A stretch of 64,000 nucleotides of DNA from Ctena decussata (lineage: Eukaryota > Mollusca > Bivalvia > Lucinida > Lucinidae), in contig OZ022512.1 in assembly GCA_963989385.1 (NCBI GenBank), positions 24,077,899 to 24,141,898 of the forward strand, read 5' to 3'. The position numbers and the translations under genes were made by a program. This document shows positions 55,001 to 64,000 of the stretch, in pieces. Within the stretch, counting starts at the first letter, position 1. Every line of letters starts with the position of its first letter. The notes under the pieces were generated by a model that did not search any database, was not told the DNA's origin, and worked only from the letters and a program-made list of their open reading frames with translations.

Positions 55001-56505
55001 TAAGAGAGCAGTGTCTATAAGGCCGGTTTCATGGCCACCACCGATTTTCTTTAAACATTGTAAACTCAAAGTGTTATATGCTGTAATATCATGCAATATT
55101 GGATCAATTGGTTAAGGTTCCTTTGTTGTGTATACGATAAAAGTGGGTGGGGTAATGCTGACTCGAAGAAGGTTCTGAGAAGAAATTGCTAATATTTTTA
55201 TTGCTACTTATAACCGGAAGTCAACCATTCCATGCTTTTTTATGCCATGGCAGATATAACAAATGATGATATTATGTTTGTGAAAGTTCTATATGCAATG
55301 TGTTTATACTCACTTGTATGACATACCTAAATTTTAGCTTTCTTTTTTTATTCGCCAAATTTAGACAAAACTACAGTAGCTGTTTACACTCAAAATGATT
55401 CCAATGGTATTTTGCAGTAATTCAGTATATTAAAATATTGTTCCAAAATTATGCCGATGATTTTCAACGATGAATATTTTCTGAGTTATCTACCCTTAAA
55501 ATAGCTTCTTCTGCTTTTATTTTTTACAAAACTATAAGTCAATTTTTATACCCCGTCACATGAGGGGCATGAGCAGATAACGCTTGTGGACAAGATTCTG
55601 CTTGTAACAGAAAGAATATATTACTTCAGTCATTTCTGTGATATTTCATCAAGATAAAGTGTAAAGGAATAACAAATAAAATATTACGTTCGATACATTG
55701 ACAAGGGCAATACCTTTGTCGGAAGTTATCGAAATTTGCCCATTTACAATCCCAGGCGAGATATTCCCAAGACCATTGCACATGCCATGTTTTAAGAAAT
55801 CTAACAACAATACATGTTCTGGAACGAAAATGAAGACCTCACAGATGGATAGACGGACAGACAGAGAGACACAAAGACAAACGGATGGACAAACGGACGA
55901 AAGATGGATAGACAGACGCACAGACAGCCAGCGGAAAAACAAAATACCCCGCCACTAACGTGTGGCGTGATATAAAACCTAAGTAATAATAACAAAAAAA
56001 ATGATTTAAGGGCAGATAACTCAGGAAATATTCATTGTAGAAACTTATCGGCATAATTTAAACAAAAAACATTTCATTTAATATACAATACAAACTGCAA
56101 AATATCATTGGAATCGCTTTGAAAACTGTTGTGGTTTCGCCTTTAATTTGAGAATAAAAAGGCAAATGTGTAGGTATGTCATATAAGTGAGTATAAACAC
56201 ATTGTATCTAGAAGTTTCACAAACATAATATCATTTGTTATATCTGGCATTGCATTAGAAAACAGGAAATGGCTGACTTCCAGTTAAAAGTAGCAATGAT
56301 AATATTAGCAATTTTTAACAGAACCCTCTTCGGGTCAGAATTACCCCACCCATTATTATTGCGTGCACAACAAAGAAACCTTCACCAGTTGATGTAATAT
56401 TGCATGACATTACAGCAAACACATAATTAGTAATTAGAGTTTACAAGGTTTGAAGAAAATTCGGTCGTGGCCATGAAACCAGCCTTATAGACACTGCTCC
56501 TTTAC
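55001..56505. mobile_element. 1.5-kb foldback element with arms of about 530 bp
   Basis: Left arm 55001-55545 and right arm 55975-56505 are inverse copies, about 80% alike by eye. For example GAGCAGTGTCTATAAGGCCG vs CTTATAGACACTGCTCCTTT, GTGTTTATACTCACTTGTAT vs ATAAGTGAGTATAAACACAT, and TCTGAGTTATCTACCCTTAA vs TTAAGGGCAGATAACTCAGG. The spacer carries CCCCGTCACATGAGGGG, a (GACAGACGGACA)-type stretch and CGCCACTAACGTGTGGCG. No coding capacity. Confidence 0.92.
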
Positions 56506-56839
56506 TTTTAATTCATAACACCACTGCAAATTACAATGCTCAAGTGTAGCTTTTTTTTAAACTAAAATGCTAGCTTTTTCGACAATTGCAGTCCAAAATG
56601 AGTTCTTTTCACAAAGTATTATTCGAACATAGTAAGGTAAAAAGCAAAGTATTTTTGGACTAAATCAGAGGGTTCCAGTTACCTTTTCCTTGCCTTCTGT
56701 CGTTGTTAGACAACAGAAAATCAACGGGCAGATACAAGTTTGGGATACTTTGTTGAATGCGCTTTACATTTTGCCATACAGTGGTCTTATTTTCGATATG
56801 AAAAGCGTATACAGTCATACGTCCTAAGTAAAGTCATAC

Positions 56840-57800
56840 TCTTTATTGGATCACCCTCGTAATTAGTCAGTATGACCGGATGTTTGAACTAAAATAATAG
56901 AAGGTAGTTCACATTGACTTGTCTTTAATGGTTCAGTAATTTTGCCTTATATAATGAAGATTAATTGATGCACGAGCATGATTGCCTGAAATAATAACTC
57001 AGTATGATCGGAAGTTTGAACTAAATCCAAAAGTAGGTACAATGATCTATATTCCATGGTCCAATGATTTCGTCTTTTACCTTGAGGTCTTTTTGATGTT
57101 CAAAAATGATTGCTTGAAATAATGACTAAGTATGCCCAGATGTTTGGCCTCAGGTTGACTGTAGCCCTACCAGACATATCTTTCATGGTCCAGTGATTTT
57201 TTTCCTCATATTTTTTACACTGTGTCATGGATTTGTGTTCTATTGGACTTTATGATTTGGGCTGATACTGTGAGTGACCGCATACTAACTGTAGATCATA
57301 TTTCTTATACTGTGTCATGGATTTGTGTTCTATTGGACTTTATGATTTGGGCTGATACTGTGAGTGACCGCATACTAACTGTAGGTCAGTTTGACCTATA
57401 TGTCATGTTCCATGATTTTGCATTATATTTCTTATAGTTTTAGATGGATTTGCATAATACCTGGATTAATAGTTTAGGCTGACACTAAGAGTGAACTCAA
57501 ACTGACTATAGGTCCGTGTGACCAATATTTCATGGTCAAGTGATTGTAGATAATATATCAACACTATTTAATGGATTTGCATTATGCTTTGGTTCGTGGT
57601 TTGGGATGACACTTTGATTGACCTTTTACTAGTTGTGCCACAGTGTGAGCAGTACTATATGGTCCATCGATTAAAGTCTATATCTCTCACACTGTTTCAT
57701 TGAATTGTATTATACTGAGTGCAACGGTATATTCAGATACAGTGATTTACTTCATGCCACTGCTAAGTCACTGTGACCTATATTTCCATTTTCATTTACA
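56840..57800. repeat. Degenerate tandem array of about 90-120 bp units
   Basis: Recurrent words include CATGGTCCA(G/A)TGATTTTG, TTGCTTGAAATAATGAC and GGACTTTATGATTTGGGCTG. Adjacent units 57219-57308 and 57309-57398 are identical over about 75 bp. Related units occur near 54390-54560. Confidence 0.7.
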
Positions 57801-57993
57801 TGCCATATCTCTGGCAATATTTTAGAGGGTTAAAGCAATCTTAAGAGATTTGTTTGACACTGCAGTTTTTTTATTTGGTCGACTCCTCCTCCCCATATCG
57901 ACCCCATATTTTTTCACATATCGTGTATTTGTTATCAAATATATCAACTTATTTACAAATAACATATATATTGTTTATATATTTACAAACATA

Positions 57994-58029
57994 CATGAAT
58001 GGATGGATGAATGGATGGATGGATGGGAA
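57994..58029. repeat. (GGAT)n microsatellite
   Basis: About eight GGAT/GAAT tetranucleotides, followed by a CpG-rich GACGTCG-repeating patch at 58096-58163. Confidence 0.88.
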
Positions 58030-58199
58030 GTGGGCATTTGTCCCGGCAGGTGGGTAAGTCGATGCTTAGCAGTGGTAATATCAAACAGGCAAACAACGCC
58101 GAAAGGACGTCGCGCCGACGTCGACGCGACTCATCGACGTCAGCACGACGCCACTCCAACGTCATGTGCCTGCCAGGTGAGTCGTGAGTAAAGTCTAAA

Positions 58200-60077
58200 T
58201 AAGCAGCATGTTTTTATATATATCTGGAAACGGAAATCGGAATGATAAAACATTCTTATATGGGTCAGATAACTATCAAATATGTTAGTCGAAAGGTAGA
58301 TAATCAACAGGTCAAAAGTTGTATTATAAGTAGGTGGATAATATATGTGGGAAATAAATGAATTGGAGTATCAACCAGAATAGGATAAAAGCGTGACTGT
58401 AAGTATAGGTATCATGTCATTTTGACACTGCAGTTAATCTCATTTCACTTGTCCGACCGACATTGTCCATATTGAACTTGCGCTTGTTAAAGTAAAGCTC
58501 CTGAAAGTCGCACTTTACTGTTTTCTGACAATTCTTGTTAAACATCTTCTAAGAACTGGCGCAAGTGAAGTTTAATTTTCTGTGGAACCGACATGGGTTT
58601 GGGGAACAAAAGTTTGTTCAATGACATATGATCCTAGTCACATGACCATGATGGCTGCCAGGTTTTATATGGTAAAAACTTTGAAAAATCTTCTAAAGAA
58701 CCGAAAGACCAATGACCTTGAAACTTAATAAGCTGCAATGAGTACTTGGGCCCTATAAAGTTATACAAATATGCCCTGCATTTACCATGACCTAATTTAG
58801 GGCTAGATCAAATATGTTTCGATACATTTTACATAAGAAAATGCTTACACAACGAGTTCTCAGGAACTACTTAAGCCAAAGACATAATACAGTCTGTATA
58901 TATGGTTATCTGAATGAGAAGTGGATAAAGTATTCCACCATTGGTCAAGATCATTCTTTGACCACTGTTCAACATCACGGAGATTTCCATATATGTCAAC
59001 ATTAATTAACATCTCCTCTGAAGCCCTATGGCCGACGGAAAACAATCTTTCATGCGGGGCCTCCCTGGTAGGGGGAAACGATTGTTCATACAGATCGTCT
59101 TGTTTACATCACTATTATGACACCAATACACATACGTATATGTTACAAAAATAAAATCTTCTTCTGCACTAACGAAAGGTCAATGGCATTAAAACTTTGT
59201 TTGTAGCATTAAAACTCAGGCCTTACAAATTGTGTTCAAATGATGACCCTGCGTTGACACGGACCTGATTTTTGGCAAGGTCAACTTTAGTTCCTTATGC
59301 ACTCATATTTGAACAGGCAAAAACAGTCGATTTCTAAGAAACTATACTTAGCAAAGAAGACACTTGACGTTTTTTTTTATATTTCTGTCAATTTTGATTT
59401 TTGAGAAATCAGACTTGATATATATCAATTTTTTTGCTGCTGAATATATGCAACTTGTGCGCTTATTTTTCACTCTGCTGAACTTTTAAAATCCTTTGTG
59501 TGCTGCATTGACATGTTTATGCCTGGTTTGCTCATGCGCAATTGTGCATTGGTAATTTTGCTAGCAAACTACTGTAAAGACACGCTACATGGATTGCAAA
59601 ATTTCGATTATGCATTTTTATCATAATATTAAACTTATCAGAAAATTACTTGAGCAATGAAATTGCGATTTTGCATACTGACGTTAACATCGAAAAATGC
59701 ATTGGGCGTTCGATTGCAGTCGCTAGACAACCTTTTGTCTCAGAACACTTTTTCCGATATCCAGAGACATTGAATCGTGGCAAGAAAATAACCAGACACA
59801 CAATATAAACCCCTTACATGCAGTACTTTTTACGCTATATCAGAACCAGACGTCACCATCACATTCGAATAATAATTTGTTAACAGTTTCGTTTCTTGTA
59901 CTGTTTTTAAGATGCAGTTGATACATGCGTTTTCAAAGCATAATTTGTTAACGTTTTCAAATTTTTTCGACACACCTTTACTCAAACACTCGCAAATAAG
60001 TATTCATTCTCCCTACTCATTTCCTCACCAAACGAGATATTGAGGACCCAGCGATTTCGTTTTAACTTATAGATTTG
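58200..60077. other. No gene recognised in 1.9 kb
   Basis: AT-rich intronic sequence of the EMI-like gene. A few GACC(T)TG words hint at old tandem units near 58700; nothing more is supported. Confidence 0.4.
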
Positions 60078-61594
60078 TACAGGTGCTTTGCATTAATTTT
60101 ATACCTATGCAGTTTTTTCATAAGTCTTAGCATACCCCAAAGTCCACTTTAGATTCGGCTGAAAGTCTATGTTGTCAAACATCTTACACTTATCGTGGGA
60201 ATGAATAAAGGGACACTGCTTAGGATTCCAGAAAAGTTCGCTATATTGAATATTGGGGAGAAGATATTTTACAACCTATTGATATTATCTTATTTATAAA
60301 CGCTTCCGCGTAGTTTTTGGCGTTTTCATGGTGTACAGAAATATGGTAATGAAAAACCGAGATCGACATTTCAATAACAGATATTTAACCGTGTTACATA
60401 TAATGAATACATTTCTTTTCTGCAAGCAAATATTCACCTAAAAAGAGCAAGGCGGGACCGTCTTTAAGAAAATTAGTATAGGTACAGTGCTAGAAACACC
60501 TCAGCTTGCTTTAGAAATTTAAGAAACAGAATATCTCTATTTTTTCCATCTGCAAACTATTTTGCAAACATACTTTTCATAGCATTTCGCTTGCGCCGTT
60601 GGTCACTGATAATTGGAAATTTAACGTGACGGAAGAGAGGGTGGGGTAATGTACTCAAGTTTTGCTTTAAAAAAAGTTTAAATTTCGGTTTGTTTGCTTT
60701 TTTCATCTCCCGTCTTAACCATTTAACAAGATTGAACATTTGATTTCATTCATCCTATTTTGCTACTGCGAAAAGGTGTGAACAAATGCTTTCTAGTAGG
60801 TACACTGCTTGGATAAAATATCGAAAAAAAACAGACATCTTATATATTTCTATGCAAGGTTCTACATTTCTAAAAACTCATATTTGTGCTTTGCTAAAAT
60901 AGTAACAGGAAGAAAAATGATACATTTAAGAACGAATAAAACCCAACGTCTCAGTTTCAAAGCCAAATACAACAAATATGGATGAAGTAAGACGTATGAA
61001 ACACTGACATAGGTAAACTGTGTCCACCACTCTCCTTTATCCTCCCTTCCAGTTGCCAGTGTGAAATACCGTACAGAGCATTCTTTCAATAGCTCACAAA
61101 TTGGATAAACAGGCATTCTATTTATTAAATGTCTAAAGCAAGCCTAGAGGTTTTAACATCAGGATCTTTACTATTTGGCTCCGAAGAAGGTCTCCTCTGG
61201 CTCTTTTTAAGAGTAAATATTTTTATGCAGGAGGGATTGTTTCCGGTCTCATTAAATATAAGATGTTTAAATATTTGTTATTGAAATGTCGATCTCAGTT
61301 TTTCATTATCGTATTCATGTACACCGCAAAATCGAGTTTAACTACGTGGAAGCATTACAGCACTTGTCAATATGATTAAGATAACTCTGATAGGTTGCGA
61401 AATGGCTTCTCAGCAATGTATCTATACGACGAACTATTCTGGAACCCTAAGTAGTGGTCCTTTATTTATTCCCACGGTAAGTGTAAGATATTTTGACAAC
61501 ACAGACTTTCAGCCGGATCTAGAATTCACTTTTGGGGTATGCCAAGACTAATGGAAAAATTGCATAGGTATAAAATTAATGCAAAGCACCTGTA
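60078..61594. mobile_element. 1.5-kb foldback element ending about 10 bp before the EMI exon
   Basis: Left arm 60078-60532 and right arm about 61115-61594 are inverse copies: TACAGGTGCTTTGCATTAAT vs ATTAATGCAAAGCACCTGTA, CTTAGCATACCCCAAAGTCC vs GGGGTATGCCAAGACTAATG, and CCGAGATCGACATTTCAATA vs TATTGAAATGTCGATCTCAG. The 580-bp spacer encodes nothing recognised. The acceptor of the exon at 61604 lies just outside the right arm. Confidence 0.9.
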
Positions 61595-61603
61595 TATTTT
61601 CAG

Positions 61604-61683
61604 ACAAGTTTCATACAGTTGTACCGAAACCTGCTACAAACAGGTGTGTTGCAGCGGTTACACTGGCAGTCAGTGCTCATCAC
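61604..61683 (+). CDS. Second EMI-like exon
   Basis: 80 nt, entering with one base (completing aa|a = Lys) and leaving in phase 1, with acceptor tgtatattttcag and donor gtgagt. It encodes QVSYSCTETCYKQVCCSGYT then GSQCSS. Joined to the exon at 49283, this makes ..WRCTKYKQVSYSCTETCYKQ.., the C-terminal EMI pattern Y-x-x-x-Y ... V-C-C-x-G-(Y/W)-x-G-x-x-C. No later exon was found before 64000. Alternative reading: an EGF-like half-domain. The phase match over a 12.2-kb intron supports one gene. Confidence 0.7.
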
Positions 61684-62079
61684 GTGAGTGTTTATCTATA
61701 TTGATTTTCCATTACGCAATTTATCACAATGTTTTAGCTGTGAAGGTTGTGTTATGAAAATTATTAAGTCAACTGAAAAGCTTGCACAATGTATTTAGCA
61801 CTTGTCTTTTTTATGTGAAACAGGTAGATTTAAAAGAGTGAAATAGCACCAAGTGTACACATTAAAATTAAAAAGTAAAGTGTGCCGACAGGTACCTAAA
61901 TGAACATCAGCATATGATACCGAGGACGTAACTCAGGAAGATGTGTTACAATATGAAGGGTTCCAGAATATAAATAATTTGAATCATTCCCTATTTTACG
62001 AATCCCGGAAAGGACTTGTCATTTCTTACTTATAAATTCTTATTTAATTATTCTTACACCTCATTTCTTACTTCTTACA

Positions 62080-62420
62080 CTAGCTTCTTAGCTCTTACGA
62101 GGTGGGTAGACGATCAAAAGTACACTGACGCTCACGTATTTGTACAAATTCAAAACGCGTCGGGGACGCAGTTGGTGCGCGCGGGATACGCGGTAATTAT
62201 CGACGCGAATATTTTAGTAGCCAATAAAAATGCGTTCTCAATTTTGCGTATACCGCGAAGCTACGCGTGCAACGCACATTTTATGCAAATTCCATGGACC
62301 CAATCAAAATTGCGCACATGAGACGGGTAGTGACAAAGTCATTTGCGTCTCAACGCGCGCCGACGGGAACCAATCAAAATCGCGTATTGAATGCGCATTT
62401 TAGTGAAGTAACCGAAATAG
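62080..62420. promoter_or_regulatory. CpG-rich patch with three CCAAT motifs
   Basis: CpG density is far above the surroundings (GGGACGCAGTTGGTGCGCGC, CAACGCGCGCCGACGGGAAC). AGCCAATAAAAATGCG (62219), ACCCAATCAAAATTGCGC (62300) and AACCAATCAAAATCGCG (62368) repeat a CCAAT-(N)-AAAA-(T)-GCG word. It could be a promoter of the following LINE, a host promoter or a diverged repeat. Confidence 0.35.
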
Positions 62421-62645
62421 GTCGACTGTAAGTAAATAATGTGAAAGAAAGAGCCATTGGTCTACATCAAACTTGATGTCGAATGCTCATTTGTTCTTAC
62501 TTGAATCATAACGGGAAAAAAAAGAAAAAAAAAGAAGCCTAGAAACTCGACCGGCAACTCAAAACCAAATGCGACTGGGACAGTCCCGTGACACTTCGCC
62601 ATTGAAGTTGAAATAAATCGCACTTTTCAGCCATAAATTCCTTTT

Positions 62646-64000
62646 GTGTCAGAAATTAAAATCGTTGAATCTGAAATTAATATGGCCTTTATGGAAAATA
62701 AGTGCCAGGTGGCAGTCTCTTTGGGTGTTGAAAAGGCATTTGACCTTATGTGGACTTCAGGGACCCTCATCAAGCTAAACGAATTCGGCATCAATGGAAA
62801 TATGTTCCGCTGGATTCATAACTTCTTAAACGGCAGAAAAATTAGAGTCAGGGTTGGGGATCAAACCTCTGAGTAACATGACTTGGAAAATGGCTGTCCC
62901 CAGGGCAGTGTCCTCAATGTAATAATAAATATCCTTCACGATACCCTGGGGTGTGACCCAAACCTCTCTCTTTCACAGTTTGCAGAAGACAGTGCCATCT
63001 GGACCAAGCACTCCTCTCCCAAACATGCTCTCGTAAACAGCCCTCCAGACAATCGAGATATGGTCCAAGCTCTGGAGCTTCAAAATCTCCACTATTAAGA
63101 CAAAGGCTATAATTTTCATTAAAAAAAGACTTGATATTGAATCACTTCAAAAACTCTCCCTTTTTGGAACAGAAATAGAATTAAGTGACCATATCACCTT
63201 CCTGGGTATGATCCTAGATAGCAAACTAACATTGGATCAGCAGCTAATACAGCAGGGGCAGCCTATGTTGTCCCCGAGATGGACCATGTCCACAAAATTA
63301 AACTTAATCATGTCCTTGCGGTCTTCACCACTGAGCTGATAGCCATTGAACTCGCCATTATCTGGATGCTTGAGAGCAGGATCCCAAACTCAGTTATCCA
63401 TACTGACTCCCTTAGCTCTATACAGGTCCTGCAATCGGGAAAATCAAAAACGAGACCCGATAAGGTAAACAAAATCTTATCCTTACCCAATCTAACCATC
63501 ACCGAAACTTCAATATTTCCATGAAATGGATCCCTGCCCATGTAGGAATTGACGGCAATGAAATGGCTGATGGGGCGGCAAAGGCAGCTATGACCTCTGG
63601 CACTTATGACTATACCAAAGCCTCAAAAATGGAAGTTTATCCCCTATTAAATGAAGCGGTAACCAAAAAATTGGCAATCCCAATGGACCAAACGCAATGA
63701 GGGCCGCACCTTCCATTTCGTCCAACCAAAGGTTAAACTTCAGTGTGACGTATAGTCCCAACAGACGTTTCGACATAGCCTATTCCCGACTAAGGCTAGG
63801 ACACTGCGGGCTTGGCTGCCATCGCTACGGCAACCAGTCCGGCCTATGCCCTCAATGCAATGATGCAGAAGAATGATGCAGAAGTTAGGCTATCACACAA
63901 CAGACCTGAGACTGTTCCTGTCTCCCCTAAAGAAACATGCAAATACAATACTGAAGGCAGTCTTCGAATACCTGGACAAAGCCAATATCATTGCCAGGAT
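62646..64000 (+). mobile_element. Decayed RNase H-bearing LINE (I/R1-like), runs off the right edge
   Basis: RT remnants: AVSLGVEKAFDLMW (motif A, with the usual catalytic Asp replaced by Gly), CPQGSVLNVIINI (motif B) and SQFAEDSAIW (motif C, FADD changed to FAED). Then RNase H: FTTELIAIELAIIW, NSVIHTDSLSSIQVLQSGKS and KWIPAHVGIDGNEMADGAAK. A C-terminal tail follows, SRLRLGHCGLGCHRYGNQSG then LCPQCNDAEE. Several stops and frameshifts separate the parts, and the catalytic substitutions show it is dead. The endonuclease/ORF1 part is absent upstream. Confidence 0.88.

Noticed and set aside
55649..56054. Ser/Cys/Val-rich frames over the foldback spacer
   Set aside because: Translations of a (GACAGACGGACA)-type simple repeat.
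58814..59154. Overlapping short frames on both strands near 59 kb
   Set aside because: AT-rich chance frames with no motif, splice signal or conservation clue.
1..64000. CRISPR array, operon, phage or novel prokaryotic defence system
   Set aside because: Introns, SINEs, LINEs, foldbacks and microsatellites show an animal nuclear genome. No direct-repeat/spacer pattern or operon structure was seen.

Overview
The window looks like a gene-poor, AT-rich stretch of an animal nuclear genome, most likely a bivalve mollusc. Coding sequence occurs as short exons bounded by GT/AG splice signals. The rest is dominated by foldback elements, MITEs, SINEs, degenerate tandem arrays and decayed non-LTR retrotransposons. 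The mollusc assignment is inference: it rests on my memory of repeat families such as the 230-bp foldback beginning TGAGCCGCGACACGA, not on a search.

About 4.8-24 kb (+ strand): the main host gene, a plexin domain-containing protein (PLXDC/TEM7 family). I assembled ten confident exons from 5867 to 23885. They encode the extracellular nidogen-like region, a cysteine-rich PSI-like module, a transmembrane helix and a short cytoplasmic tail. Intron phases agree at every junction except one, which predicts a missing phase 1-to-0 exon between 9230 and 11498. The introns carry four copies of the 230-bp foldback MITE. Three of these lie within 20 bp of a splice junction, and two of them bracket the same intron.

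About 24-44 kb: intergenic, mostly repeats. It holds tRNA-like tandem units, a tandem array split by a truncated LINE and by an 873-bp foldback, and a 1.8-kb composite element with terminal inverted repeats and two internal minisatellites. It also holds a 267-bp tandem duplication, degenerate 140-bp repeats, a palindromic 21-24-bp minisatellite, a decayed unidentified coding region (37.6-38.3 kb, minus) and a 5'-truncated CR1/jockey-like LINE (40.1-42.4 kb, minus).

About 49.3-61.7 kb (+ strand): two phase-matched exons that together encode most of an EMI-like cysteine-rich domain. They are separated by a 12.2-kb intron packed with repeats: a TIR element nested in another repeat, a second repeat copy inserted in a tandem array, and two large foldbacks of about 1.5 kb. 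The second foldback ends about 10 bp before the splice acceptor of the second exon.

About 62-64 kb: a CpG-rich CCAAT-containing stretch, then a decayed RNase H-bearing LINE that runs off the right edge. I found no prokaryotic-style operon, CRISPR array, rRNA or intact virus. The points most worth a second look are foldback/MITE insertions abutting splice sites in both host genes, the nested TIR element with dense subterminal motifs, and the palindromic minisatellite.
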